The notes under the pieces were generated by a model. It did no database searches and was not told the origin of the DNA. It worked only from the letters and a program-made list of their open reading frames with translations. A DNA stretch of 64,000 nt. It comes from Panax quinquefolius (lineage: Eukaryota; Streptophyta; Magnoliopsida; Apiales; Araliaceae). Of this stretch, positions 10,312 through 23,350 are shown in pieces. The stretch spans positions 55,852,812 through 55,916,811 of the forward strand of contig CM035170.1 of the NCBI GenBank assembly GCA_020205615.1, given 5' to 3'. The translations under genes were made by a program, and so were the position numbers. Numbering within the stretch: position 1 is the first letter of the stretch; each line of letters begins with the position of its first letter.

Positions 10312-11484
10312 AATACCGACCTAATATTTTGGAACTTCAATAATTCATAATAAATAGCCCTTTTATCAGAAAAATTTGAATCTTATGTCCATCCATAGGA
10401 AATTTAATTCTCTACAACTTTATAAGTTTAAGTTTTTCCAAATTCCAAACAGAAATTGACCGAAATCCATATACGGGCGATTTTACAGGCTATAATCAAA
10501 TTTCAGTCAAGAAATGGGGTCCACAAACATGAAAAACATGTTTTAAATATTTTTAGTAACAAAAATACTCTTCCTCCTCATTTACTCATATATCACACAT
10601 TCATTATAAAAATATCATCATTATTATATTATTATAATATAATAATATATTTAAATGAATTATTTTATCAGAAAAGATAAAATATCAATTTTCAACAATT
10701 GTCACATTAAAAATTTTCTCCATCTATATCCACATAAAATGAATACTTTCCTTATCATATAAATCAATAATTAATTATTCACAAATAATATTATAGAATC
10801 ACAATATTGACAACCAGACTGTTCTTAGGAAGGAGGGGGCTTTCCAATAAGGATTTCTCCTTAATGGCGCGTAATTAGGTGACTAAACCTCTCCTTAGAC
10901 AGAACTTTATAGACATTGCCAATAATGTTATCTAGTAATATTATTAAAATAATATGAATTATTGATGTGATAATGGGAAATACTGTTTAGTGACAATTAT
11001 TGAAACAACAATAATATAAAATATCAAAGTAGCAATTATTGAATCAATAAAATAAAATATTGAACAGTAATTACTATAATAATTATTGAGTAGTGTCTTC
11101 TTACGTAAGAATCAATAATTGGCGCAATACCGTGCACTACTGTGTTTTAACCACCGGGTATTCCAACAGTATTAATGGTAACAATTACGTCGTTATTTAT
11201 AAAAACTCAAACTTGTTGTTTTCTTCATCCGACTATTTTCCGTTATGGGGCCCACACAAGGCTACTGTGTCAGCATTTAATATTTCCTACGTTAAAGAAG
11301 AATATTCCACGACCAAACGAATATTCCCCAACAAAAATGAATATTTTATAACCACTTGCTTATTTTGCAAAATTTAGAAATATTATCCACAACTATAACA
11401 TTATATCAAATTTACTCCTTAATATTCAAAAAAATATTTCGAAAAAATTAAATCTTTATTCATAAAATTCGGGGTCTCATAACA
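10312..11484 (-). mobile_element. Reverse LTR H, U3 part to its outer end
   Basis: This continues the LTR interrupted by S1. It matches 15415-16583 (S3), including AATTCATAATAAATAGCCC and the end region GAATATTTTATAACCACTTGC. The right end reads GGGGTCTCATAACA, so the LTR would start TGTTATGAGACCCC rather than TGTAAGACCCC. The exact border (11480-11484) is uncertain because the other end lies outside the window. Confidence 0.75.
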
Positions 11485-11721
11485 GACCCACCATGAGAAT
11501 TCTACTTGGAACAGTATGCAAAGTGTCATTAGCGATTCTCATAGTGACAATGATGTAATGGTCGTCCGACCTGAAATCACTATATTACTACACGGGAATT
11601 TATGTACTTTGATATCATCAAATGTCACCTTTAATAGGGTGGACTATAAAGGTGATTATTGGGTACATCATGAATCGTGTAAGGAATATAAGTGATCTAG
11701 ATGGAATTTAACCCTCCTATA
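11485..11721 (+). mobile_element. Oldest layer: copia-type LTR, piece 1
   Basis: This sequence belongs to no gypsy LTR here. It joins smoothly to 26769 if the insertion at 11722-26763 and one TSD copy are removed. Phrases such as GGTGGACTATAAAGGTGATT and GGAATTTAACCCTCC resemble a widespread plant copia LTR as I remember it; no search was run. Its last bases, CTATA (11717-11721), are the left TSD of S2. Confidence 0.55.
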
Positions 11722-13257
11722 TGTGACTCCCCCAAAATAGGTATACATCACCCATCTTGAGTCGCCAAATACATGGTACAAAATTCAAATACAACTTAAT
11801 TATACAACAATCGTGTAAAATACGACTAAACATATCTTTGTGAGTTTTAATACAAAATTGTCATCTAGACAATATACAAACTCAATGGGGTCCTCATTAC
11901 ATTTATTGTCACACTATTGAATGAATAGTGAGGAGGACTACTAATACTATCATCCGTTCATCACTCCGCTCCCGACTCGTCCCAAATTATATTCTCATTT
12001 CACAAGAGAACAAAGAAAGAAAGGGTGAGCTCAACTAGCCTAGTAAGAAATATTATGACTAAGATTATGCAGAATAAATTATCATTAGCCTTAAACAGTG
12101 TTAAACTGATACAATATAATAAACATCAAGTTTAACTGCAGCGAAACAAGCAATCCATTAGAAGAGTCAAGTAGAGAATAAAATCTACTATCTTCTATGA
12201 GTTAAAAGGTTTTTCATGACTTTTATTGCTGGGACTCAAGCTTAATAAATAATTCACATCATCGAATTACCCCTGCACTACGGCCAAGGAAATTCTTTAG
12301 TATCACGACCACAATTATCCATGCACTACGGGCCAAGAATATTTATGTATTCATTAATGGTCATGATCATGCCAACAACTATCCATCAATGTACTATGGG
12401 CCAATTAGGACTTTTTCCACAACATTTGTAACATTATGGTTATGATTACACCGAGTAATCCATGGTCATAATCATACCAAGTCCATCTATGCATTACAGG
12501 CCACAGATGACTTTCAACATAATATAAACATGAGGATGATGACAATGATATAAGAATTCAATAAAAATAAGTTCAAGAATTAATTTATCCATGAACCAAT
12601 AACGTCCAAATTGTCAACATGATACTACTTTGTAGAGTAAAATTCAAGAATGCTCAGAAGAATATTTCCATGAAAAGATACTGGATGAAGCGCAAATATC
12701 AAGGATATTCCACTAATTTCATGGAGTATAGAAGTCAAAACTTTAACTTACCGAGTATAATAACGAATGGAATAACAAAAGAAATCACCATGCATGCGGA
12801 TTTATGTAAGCAAAGTTATTCCAACAGATTAATAAGTAACGGAACCAAAGTCGTGCAAAAATTCACACCGACAGGATGTTCCAATAGAATAATAAAGATT
12901 TTAACCAGTCCCAGCGTAAATGCCTGAAACAGGATATTCCAACAAAATAATAATAAAAAGCGGAACCGGATCCCACGAACGCGTGCATGAACGGATATTC
13001 CAATGTAATAATAATAAAGATTTAAACGAGGTCCCACAGAACGCATGCACGAACAAGATATTCCAATGTAATAATAATAAAGATGGAATATTAGAAGAAT
13101 GTCACCAAGTATAGGGTAGTCCGCGTATACTGGTTATTCCAGCAGAATAATAAAGAATAGAATAACAGAAGTTCTCTTCATGAATTACAAAAGAAATAAT
13201 ACCCCTTACGAGTACAACAGATAATATCCCTTACCGTAAAAGAAACTGAATATAAGA
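11722..13257 (-). mobile_element. Solo LTR S2, left part
   Basis: This is a reverse type-1 LTR that opens TGTGACTCCCCC. It continues through the GTAGTGCA modules and the 56-57 bp modules to the TTACCGTAAAAG donor region, where element B interrupts it at 13258. It resumes at 25965. The outer TSD is CTATA (11717-11721 and 26764-26768) and the B TSD TAAGA ends this part (13253-13257). No internal region belongs to it. Confidence 0.92.
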
Positions 13258-13837
13258 TGTAAGACCCCGAATTTTTTTTTAAATAAAAAGGAATTTCCTT
13301 TATTTATTATTTTGAAATAGTAAGGGTTGATTTGATTAATGTGGATAGCTAAGGGTTAAATAAGCAAATATTTCAAAATAAGCAAGTGGTTATAAAATAT
13401 TCATTTTTGTCGGGGAATATTCATTTGGTCGTGGAATATTAAATCTTTGTCGGGAATATTCGTATTAAATGCAAAGCAAATGACCGTGTGTAATTGGCCC
13501 CATAACTTGAAAGCGATTGGATGAAGAAAACGACAAATATAAGTTGGTTAAAAATAACTGGCGTAGTTATTACCAAGTAAGACTGTTGAATACCCGTGGT
13601 TAAAATACGAAGAATGTCTGCGTGGTTGCACAAAAGAGCAACACCAGTATTGCACAAGATTGTTGAATTATTGATCCTTACGTAAGAAGGCACTACTCGA
13701 TAATTTTCACAGTGAATTATTGCTCAATATTTTATTTTATTGATTCAATAATTGTTGCGTTGATATTTTATATTATTGTTGTTCAATAATTGTCAACGCA
13801 TTATTATCTCCATTATCGGATCAATAATTATATTATT
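13258..13837 (+). mobile_element. Element B 5' LTR, first part
   Basis: It starts TGTAAGACCCCG and matches 23351-23920, the start of the B 3' LTR. Solo LTR S3 interrupts it after the duplicated TTATT (13833-13837). The remainder follows at 16589. B is flanked by the perfect duplication TAAGA (13253-13257 and 25960-25964). Confidence 0.93.
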
Positions 13838-16583
13838 TGTGGACGCCCCCAAAATAGGTATACACAACACCCATTCTCGAGTCGCCAAATACATGGTACG
13901 TAAACAACTACAACTTTATTATTACAACAACAAAAAGCTGTGAGTTTGAATACAAATATTATCTTCTGAGACAATATCTATACTCAAATAAATCCTCATC
14001 ACATTATTGATTCATTATTTTACAAAATGGTGAGGACTACTAAACAACTCTCTCTAGAATCTTCATTCCATACCCCACTAGTACTCGCTACATTCTCGCC
14101 TCCCGAAGAAAAAAATGGAACAACAAGGAAAAGGGTGAGCTCAACTAGCCCAATAAAGAATATTATGACTAAGATAATATACAACAAATTATCGTTAGTC
14201 TTCAACAGGAAAAATCTGATAGAATACAATGACAACAAGTTTCGGATCAATATTCGCAATGAAATAATAATTCATAGAAGAGTTACGTAGAAATGAAATC
14301 TACTATAATCTATGAATTTAATAGTCCATCATCAATATTTTATCCTCAGAACATCAATCAATATGCATCCGAATCAAATATTCATCTTTTGCACTCTGTG
14401 CCAAAGATATTAATCAATCGGTCATGTTCATCTCAACACTGCTCATCTTTGCTTCATCTGGGCCAAAGATATTCTTCAAATCATTCATCTTGCACTACAG
14501 AGGCCAAAGATATTCAATAATATCATCATTTAAGATGAGGATGATGAAAAATATTTTTAAAGAAACGAATCCAAAGGAAACAAAATGACAAGGATTAAGG
14601 ATTAAGGATTCGTACTTGGTTTTATCCACGCCCAAAAATACCTCAAAAATAATCATAGTGGTGTAAAATTCAAGAATGATCAAAACATGGATACAATCAA
14701 AGCTAGTATCCGTAATAGATGTTTTAGACGAAAAGAAGAAATTTTATTTTTCTATGAATAAGTACCAAGATATCGTGAATAGTCTCAGTATACGTGAATA
14801 GTAACTCCGACACCAAAAGATAGAAATTCCACAAAAACATCTTCACGCTTCATGAATAGTACTCGTGAATAAGAACTCGTGAATAAGAACTCATGAATAG
14901 TAACTCGTGAATAGTAACTCATGAATAGTAACCCATGAATAGTAACCCCGATATGAAAAAAGTTCCAAATTTGATAAAACTTCAGATCAACATTTCAAGA
15001 TAATGATATTGAAGAAATAATATCATTACGAAAAAAATAATATCCCTTACCTCGAAAAGATCAAGATTTTAAATAGAATAACGTATATAGTCTCAAGGAA
15101 CTTGCACCGCCTAGCAATACTCAAAGTATACTCAAAATACTCACAAGAATACGCTCAAAATATCGAGAGAGAAATAGAGAAAACTTCAGCTTTACGTGTG
15201 ATTTTCAATTCTAACCTAAGACCCTATTTATAGGAAAATGCTTAGAACACCAAAGCGTAAAATTTAATATAACATTAATATAATTATACAAATTTTCCTT
15301 AGCCCACCTTTTGGTCAAAACACCAGCCACACATGTTAATGATGTCCAAAAAAATACAAAAACGTTTTTCTTAACAAAAATAATTTAAACTCCCAAAAAT
15401 CAATTATTTCTGAGCTTCTAACTTCAATAATTCATAATAAATAGCCCTTTCATCAGAAAATTCAAATCTCATGAGTTTTTATAGGAAATTCAATTCTCTA
15501 CAACTTTGCAGAAGAAAGTTTTTCCAAATTTCAAACAAAAATCGACCGAAATCCACAAACGTAAGCGATTTTACAAAATATAATCAAATTTCTATCCATA
15601 ATTGTGTCCACCAACACACAAAACATGTGTTAAACATTTAATGCCACAAAATACTCTTCCTCCTCATATACTCATATATCCTACATTCATTGTAAAATAT
15701 CACCGCTAATATATTATTAAAATAATATATTTAAATGAATTATTTTATCGAAAAAGATAAAATATTAATTTTCAACAATTGTCATTTTAAAAATTTTCTC
15801 CATCTATATCCACATAAAATCAATATTTTCCTCATCATATAAATCAATAATTAATTATTCACAAATAATATTACGTAATCACAATATTGACAACCAGTGC
15901 GCCTCCGTGAAAGAGAGGCTTTCCAATAAGAATTTCTTCTTCTTGGTAAGCGCCAAATTAGATGACCAAAAACTCTCCTTAGATGTAACTTTCTAGACAT
16001 TGCCAATAATGTTATCTAATAATATTATTCAGATAATATGAATTATTGCTTCGATAATGAAAAATACCGTAATAATGACAATTATCAAAACAACAAAGAA
16101 TATAAAATATCAACGCAAAGAATTATTAACTCAATAAAATAATCGAATAAAGAATTACCGTAACCATTATTGAGTAGTGCCTTCTTACGTAAGAATCAAT
16201 AATTGGTGCAATACCGCAGTGCTACTTGCTCAACAACGCGTATTAGTGTGTTTTAACCACCGGGTATTCCAACAAGATAACGGCAAAAATAACTACGCCG
16301 TTATTTAAAAACAACTTATATTTGTCGCTTTCTTCATCCAATCACTTTCCATTATGGGGCCCACACACGGTCGCTACTGTCAGCATTTAATATTCCCCGA
16401 CAAAGACGAATATTCCACGACCAAACGAATATTCCCTACGATAATGAATATTTTATAACCACTTGCTTATTTTGAAATATTTATGATTTAACCCTTAACT
16501 ATCCACATTAATCAAATCAACCCTTACTATTTCAAAATAATAAATAAAGGAAATTCTTTTTATTTAAAAATTTCGGTCTTACA
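13838..16583 (-). mobile_element. Solo LTR S3 (2746 bp)
   Basis: A reverse LTR of the type-B subfamily that opens TGTGGACGCCCCC (one extra G compared with the family) and closes TCGGTCTTACA. It is bounded by the perfect duplication TTATT (13833-13837 and 16584-16588). It contains a reverse TATA box at 15225-15232, the conserved donor-like GTAAGGG near 15050, and a short array of GTGAATAGTAACTC units around 14840-14945. No coding region belongs to it. Confidence 0.93.
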
Positions 16584-16588
16584 TTATT

Positions 16589-18583
16589 TGAATAATATTA
16601 TTAGATAGCATTATTGGCAATGTCTAGAAAGTTCTGTCAAGGAGAGGTTTGGTCACCTAATCATGCCCAAGAAGGAGAAATCCTTATCTGAAAGCCCCTC
16701 TTTCCCTCGAACTACCGGTTGTCATAATTGTGATTCTCAGTAATATTATTTGTGAATAATTAATTATTGATTCATATGATAAAGAAATATTTATTTTATG
16801 TGGATATAAATGATGGATTTATTTATGTGGTTATAAATGAAGAAATTATTGTTGAGGTGTTTTATCAAGATTTTACTGATTGGAGGTATTAAAAATTAAA
16901 TCGTGGGTTTTGAGATATATCATGGGGGTTATAATTTTTAATTCGACCGCTTGGATTGTGGTAATTTTTGGGTATGTTATACATACATAAGTTGAGTATA
17001 TGTCCACAAATTTTGAACCGTTAAAAATGCACGAATGATTTGTTGTGAATTTTAAGAGGTGTCGAATTCGGAAATTAAGGTTATAATTGATTTTGGTGGA
17101 AAATTCTAGAATTGAGTGGGCCCCACTTGTGGTTGGTGAAGAAATGTGCTGAATTTTATTTCAAATGTGGTGGGTGGCAATAGTAGCGTAAAGCCATCGT
17201 GTAGCAAAGTCAAGTCTCCGCTTTGGCGGGCTAACATTTTCCTATAAATAGAGGGCTAAGTTAAAATTGAAAATCACACCGTAAACAAAGTTTTCTCTCT
17301 CTCTCTCTATATTGTTGAGCGATTTTGTGAGTATTTTAGATACTTTGAGAGTTCATTGTCAAAGATAAGTTTCATTCAAAGATCACTTCCGACCTTTCCT
17401 TCCGGGCAAGCACCGATTCTTTGAGGTAAGGGATATTATTTTTTTTTCGTAATGATATTATTTCTTCAATATCATTATGTTGAAATGTCGATCCAAGTTT
17501 TTATCAAATTTGGAACTTTTTCATATCGGGTTACTATTCATGAGTTACTATTCACGATACTACGACTATTCACGATACTGAAGACTATTCACGATACTAA
17601 GACTATTCAATTTAAAATAAAATTTCTTCTTTTCGTCTAAAATATCTATTCGGATACTAGCTTTGATCAGTATCCATGTTTTGATCATTCTTGAATTTTA
17701 CACCACTATGATTATTTTTGAGGTATTGTTGGACATGAATAAAACAAAAGTACGAATCATTACTCCTTAATCCTTGTCATTTTGTTTCACCGGATTCGTT
17801 TTTTAAAAATATTTTTCATCATCCTCGGTCTTAAATGATGATATTATTGAATATCTTTGGCTCAGAGTGCAAAGATGAATGATTTCTGAAGAATATCTTT
17901 GGCCTCAGAGTAAAGATGAACATGTGTTTAAATGAACATGACCGATCGATGAATATCTTTGGCCTTTAGTGCAAAGATGAACAGTGTTGAGATGAAATAT
18001 GACCGATTGATGAATATCTTTGGCTCAGTAGTGCAAAGATGAATATTTGATTTGAGATGAATATCGATTGATGTTACAGGATAAAATATTGATGATGGAC
18101 CGTTAAATTCATAGATTATAGTAGATTTCATTCTCTACGAACTCTTCTATGAATTATTATTTCACATGCGAATATTGATCCAAAACTTGTTGTCTATCAG
18201 ATTCTATCGATTTTTCCTCTCGTGAAGACTAACGATAATTGTTGTATATTATCTTAGTCATAATATTCTTTATCGAGCTAGTTGAGCTCACCCTTTTCTT
18301 TTTTGTTCCATTCTTCTCGTGGAGGCGAAGAATATAGCGAGTACGAAGCCTGGGTATGGAATGAAGGTTGTAGAAAAGGATTGTTTAGTAGTCCTCACCA
18401 TTTTTGTAAAATAATGTATCAATAAATGTGATGAGGATTTATTTGAGTATAAATATTGTCTGAAGATAATATTTGTATTCAAACTCACAGCTTTTCCGTT
18501 GTAATAATAAAGTTATAGTTGTTTACATACCATGTATCGACAACTCGTAATGGGTGATGTATACCTATTTTGGGGGCGCCACA
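16589..18583 (+). mobile_element. Element B 5' LTR, second part
   Basis: This continues from 13837 and matches 23920-25959 closely. It carries TATAAATA at 17243-17250, a CT-rich leader, GAGGTAAGGG at 17423-17432, ACTATTCACGATACT units at about 17520-17605, and GCAAAGATGAA modules. It ends GGGGGCGCCACA. The two B LTRs differ by many small substitutions and short indels. Confidence 0.92.
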
Positions 18584-18586
18584 AAT

Positions 18587-18598
18587 TGGTATCGTAGC
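18587..18598 (+). other. Primer binding site of element B
   Basis: TGGTATCGTAGC starts three bases after the LTR end. It is the degraded counterpart of TGGTATCAAAGC in A and E. Confidence 0.7.
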
Positions 18599-18768
18599 TT
18601 AGGATATGATCTCCGGCGAGATCGGGGAATAGAACTAGGAGGGAGAGACGAAAAATCCTTCGCTAGTGTGTCCTACCTAAGCTTATTTGTTAGTTGGTCA
18701 AGATATAGGGATATTATGTGATATATTGATTTCCTTAATTAACCCTTGTTTTATGACGTGATTTGAGA

Positions 18769-20035
18769 ATGTCGATCGAGAATATTAATGATGGAGTAAA
18801 TGAGACCGTGGAGATGCTGTATTTACCAACGAGGAGAACGTGCAACAGTCGGCAATGTTCCTCCCGTGAACAACACCATGGAGCGTAGATGATGAACGAG
18901 GGGATGTTTAGAAGTTTTTGCAGCTCATGCAAAATCGTATTTAGGAGACTCGTGTTCAAAATACTGAGGAGAAATGATAGCAATTCACGGGTTGTCACAA
19001 AACAAGCGCTTCAAAGAGTTGGGACCACCGAATTTAAGGGAAAGCCGGATCCGATCACGGCGGAAACACGGGTCAAGCAAATTACCAAGATATTCGATGT
19101 CTTGGGATGCACGGAGAACAGAAGGTTCCATTCGCCACCTTTATGTTCCGTGGCGAGGCGTGACTATCGGTGGAGTCTCAGGAAGCGTACCCATCCATCC
19201 AATCGACTCAAAGATGTCTTGGGAGACGTTTGAGAGACTATTTAATGACAAATACTTTCCTGAAAGTGTTCGTCTATATGAAGGAAGTGGAGTTCATCGA
19301 CAGAGAGAAAACAACATGACGGTTGTCTCTCAAGACGAGGCAAAGTTTGCGAGTTATCCAGGTTTGCACCTCATTTGGTGGAGAATGAGGAACGATGACG
19401 CGGATGTTTCTTAGAGGTTTGAAACCCAAGATACGCCAAGATCTCATTTCTCATAAACTTTCTCTTTATTCGTGATGTTGTAAAATGTGGCTCAATTATT
19501 AGAGCGAGATAACGAGTACGGCCAACCTCGAGGACCATAACCAGATCGTATTAGAGATAGCAATCAACAAAATAATGATAACTCATGGAGAAAGAAACAG
19601 ATTTTGACAGAAATGGTAACCACTCTGGTGGTAATCATGGTCATGAAAATGTAAGAAGCGAGTCGAGGAGGAGATTTTAAAAGAGGAGATTTAACAACGA
19701 CTATGTGAAGACGACAAAGGTCTTAAGAAAGAATCGGTTCTAAGGAGGAGAAACGACCACCGGTCATATGCTACAAATGCGAAAAGAGGGACATATCGGT
19801 CAAACCGCCCACAACAGCTCAAGGTATGCTATAGTTGTGGAAAGGAAGGACATATCGCTTCGAGATCAGACAAGATGCGTAAACCTAGTTCAATGAGGAC
19901 GGTGACTCAAAAGATCGTCTCTAAAAGTCAAAGTCAATGATTCCGGAAGAGCGTTTGTTGTGATCGGTCATAATGCGAGGAACCCAAACGAGGTGATCAC
20001 GGTAAGCTATTTATAAATTCTTGCGAAGTTTATAC
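18769..20035 (+). pseudogene. gag: Element B gag, frameshifted
   Basis: The start at 18769 aligns with the gag starts of A, D, E and F. Recognisable pieces lie in changing frames: RFKELGPPN at about 19000, a TKIFDVLGC-like stretch at about 19090, a KYFPESVR-like stretch at about 19255, and two CCHC-type knuckles at about 19765-19865 (CYKCEKR and CYSCGKEGHIA). Many single-base losses break the frame, and there is no open frame over 150 codons. The protein would be the capsid/nucleocapsid precursor. Confidence 0.85.
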
Positions 20036-20600
20036 CTTACTTGATACCGGTCTTTACCCATTCATTTATCTCTCTGCATGTGCTCAACGCTTAAACTTGA
20101 CTCGGAGAAATTAGACTTTGACCTATCTGTGGAAACTCCGTTAGAGAAACTTTCATCACATCCAATCGCTTATAAATCTTGTTTGATTCAAGTTGGCACC
20201 ATTACCTTACCCGTTGACCTTATCTCTTTAAAGATACTTGCTTTTGATGTGATTTTAGGATTGATTGGTTAACTACTCATCATGCCAAAATTGATTGTTT
20301 TCGTAAGGTTGTTAGTTTTCATATTCCTAACCAACCCGTTGTATGCAATTCAAGCAACTAAACCATTAAAATCAATCAACGTCATATCTAATCATAAAGC
20401 TATTCGCTTATTGAAAAACGGATGTCAAGCTTTCTTAGCCCATGTTATGGATTTGAATAAAGACACGCCAAATTTGAATAATATTCCTGTTATTGACTTT
20501 CCGACGTATTTCCCGAAGAACTTCCTGGCCTACCCCGAACGTGAAGTTGAATTCTTTATTGATCTTGAACTTTGGTACAAAGCCCATTTCTAAAACCCCA
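20036..20600 (+). pseudogene. pol: Element B protease and linker
   Basis: The aspartic protease active-site triplet DTG is encoded at 20043-20051, within a TLLDTGLYPFI context. It is followed by KLDFDLSVETP and [10 protein letters not shown]. The linker continues through IQATKPLKSINVISNHKAIR and NNIPVI to the start of RT. A stop after GLIG (20270-20272) and frame changes near 20280 and 20500 break it. Here the linker is in the normal forward orientation, unlike in A. Confidence 0.82.
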
Positions 20601-21240
20601 TATAGAATGGCTCCTATTGAACTTCAGAGTTAAAGGTCCAACTACAGAATTGTTGGACATTGGTTTCATTCGGCCCCAGTATATCTCCTCGGGGTGCTCT
20701 GCTTTATTTGTAAAGAAGAAAGACGGAGGAGTATGCGACTTTGTATTGACTATCGGAATTGAACCATGTCACCATCAAGAATAGGTATCCTCTACCTCAG
20801 TATTGATGACTTGTTTGACCAATTGCAAAGGGCACAATTTTTTCAAAATCGATCTTCGCTCGGATATCATCAAATGAAGATTAGAATCGAGGATATTCCA
20901 AAGACCGCCTTAACTCCTTGGGTATGGGCATTATGAATTCTTAGTCATGTCTTTCGGACTAACTAATGCTCCTGCGGCTTTCATGGATATGATGAACCGA
21001 GTATTCAAGGAATATTTGGATCGATTGTTGTTGTTTTTATTGATGACATCCTTATATATTCCAAAAGTCGTGAAGATCATGAGCACCATTTGAAGTCGGT
21101 ACTCCAAAGGCTTCGTGAAAACCAACTATATGCCAAATTGAAGAAATGCGAGTTCGGCTTGAGGAAGTAGCATTTCTTGGGCATGTGTGTCAAAACATGG
21201 AGTATCTGTTGATCCGTGAAGATTGAAGCAATACAAAGTT
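20601..21240 (+). pseudogene. pol: Element B reverse transcriptase
   Basis: Matches A 2201-2836 at the DNA level, with FIDD at about 21035-21046 and the MAPIELQ start at about 20607. Single-base losses, for example near 20630, 20700, 20755, 20860 and 21150, put the blocks in different frames. Where A has TAA at 2834 this copy still has CAA. Confidence 0.85.
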
Positions 21241-21820
21241 AGAGCAACCAAGTCGATTGATCAAGTCTGTAGCTTTTTGGGCTTAATGGTTATTATCGGA
21301 GATTCGTGGAAGGGTTTTCTCGAATCGCTACTCCATTAACTCAAATAACTCGAAAGGATACAAAATTCGCTTGGAGAGCGAAGAATGCGAGAAAAGTTTC
21401 CAAGAGCTTAAGAGGAGACTTATTTCGCACTGTTTCTAACAATACCATCCGGGTTCGGATGGATTTGTTATCTCACAATGATGCTTCGGGCAAAGGGTTA
21501 GGATATGTTCTCATGCAACGTGGGAAAGTCATAGCCTTTATGCCTCATGACAACTTAAAGAGTATGAGAGGAATTATCCTACTCATGATCTAGAGTTTAG
21601 CGGCCGATCGTTTTGCTTAAAGATATGGAGGCACTATCTATATGGGGAGAAAGTGGAGATATATTCGGATCATAAAAGCCTTAAATATTTCTTCACTCAA
21701 AAAGAACTCAACATGCGGCAGCCGACGCTGGCTCGAGCTATTGAAAGACTACGACCACACTATTCAATACCACCTCGGTAAAGCGAACGTGGTAGTGGAT
21801 TTATCGAAAGTAGAAGATCA
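21241..21820 (+). pseudogene. pol: Element B RNase H
   Basis: The connection motif GYYRRFVEGFS (about 21290-21322), [13 protein letters not shown] (about 21480) and DHKSLKYFF (about 21670-21692) are visible but in several frames. The segment ends with KANVVVDLS in place of the usual VVADALS. Here the codon before IATPL is CGA, where A has a stop. Confidence 0.83.
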
Positions 21821-23336
21821 TATGCGGAACGAAAAGTGCGATGATGTCAAGTATACGCGTAGAGCCAACTTTAATAGAAAAGTTAAGGTTGCTTTCGAGC
21901 CACCCAATCTTGAAATGATACGTATGAAGAAGAAAGTACAAGAAGGAGCTATTCCTAAGCGAGAATTGATGAAGAAGGAATACTTGAGTCCACTCTAGAC
22001 TTTGTGTTCCTAACGACTCGATTTGAAGTACAAGATTATGATGGAGGCACACAATACACCATTTGCAATCCATCCTCGAAGTACTAAAATGTATCGTGAT
22101 CTTCGACATACATTTTGGTGGAATAATATGAAGAGAGAGATTGCAAAGTTTATCTCGATGTGTTTAACTTGCTAACGTAAAAAGGCGGAGCATCTAGTAC
22201 CTAAGGGTCCGTTGCAACCACTTGAGATTCCTGAATGGAAGTGGAACACATTACCATGGATTTCATTACGGTCTTCCTACTTGGTTTCTCAAGGCATCAA
22301 TGCTATTTGGGTTATTGTTGATAGATTAACCAAATCTGCTCATTTTCTTGCCGACACGGAGACTTATTCCTTGAACGCCTTGCTAGTATATGCATAAATG
22401 AGATTGTGAGGTTGCATGGCATGCCCAGTATCCATAGTTTTGGATCGTGACCCAAGATTCACTTCAAGATTTTGGGTTAGCTTGCAAAAAAGCTATGGGC
22501 ACGGATTTGCGATTTAGTTCTAAGATACCATCCCCAAACCAGACGGACAATCGAGAGGACTATTCAAACTCTTGAAGATTTATTAAGACTACATGTCCTA
22601 GACTTCAAGGGTAGTTGGGATAAGTATTTACCATTGGTGGAATTCTCCTACAACAACAGCTTATCGTGCAAGTATAAAGTGTGGCTCCATTCAAGCATTA
22701 TATGGATCGAAAATGTCGTTCTCCAATATGTTGGGATGAGGTGGGTGAAGCAACATTGTTGGGACCCGAGTTAAGTACGTATGACTCACCGAAAAGATCC
22801 AAATGATTCGACAACGATACAAAACGGCACAAGATCGACAAAAGAGTTATGCGGATCTTCATCGAAAGGACGTGGAATTTAATGTAGGGGATCATGTATT
22901 GTTACGAGTTGCTCCATGGAAGGAGTTACAAGATTTGGGAAGAGAGAAAAGCTCAATCCATGATTTATTGGTCCATTTCAAATTCTTGACCGAGTAGGAA
23001 ATGTAGCCTATAGACTTGCGTTACCTCCGAGTATGTCTCGTGTTCATAATGTGTTTCACATATCTCGTATTTCGTAAATATGTGAAAGACCCAAACCACG
23101 TTATTGAGTTAGAACCGGATGAGATAGCCAAGACTTAACATATGAGGAGGTACTGTCCAAGATTTTGGATAGGAAGGAGCATGTCCCACGCCATGAAAGG
23201 TCATACCACAAGTTAAAGTTTTGTGGAGGAATCATGCTATAGAGGAAATGACCGGGAATTGGAAACGAAATGAAAGCGAGGTATCCTCACCTTTTCAAAC
23301 ACTGTGTACGTCGTCAATTTCGAGGACGAAATTTCA
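21821..23336 (+). pseudogene. pol: Element B integrase and chromodomain
   Basis: Fragments of the zinc finger (HNTPFAIH at about 22050, cysteines at about 22160-22175), the integrase core (VDRLTKSAHF at about 22320, DRDPRFTSRFW at about 22445, and a damaged GQSERTIQ at about 22545) and the [20 protein letters not shown] module (about 22850) are all present. The chromodomain (VLWRN, MKARYPHLF) ends at about 23336 in FEDEIS. At least eight frame breaks separate them. Confidence 0.83.
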
Positions 23337-23341
23337 TAAGG

Positions 23342-23350
23342 AGAGGAGGT
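23342..23350 (+). other. Polypurine tract of element B
   Basis: AGAGGAGGT lies directly before the TG of the 3' LTR and matches the AGGGGAGGT tract of A. Confidence 0.8.
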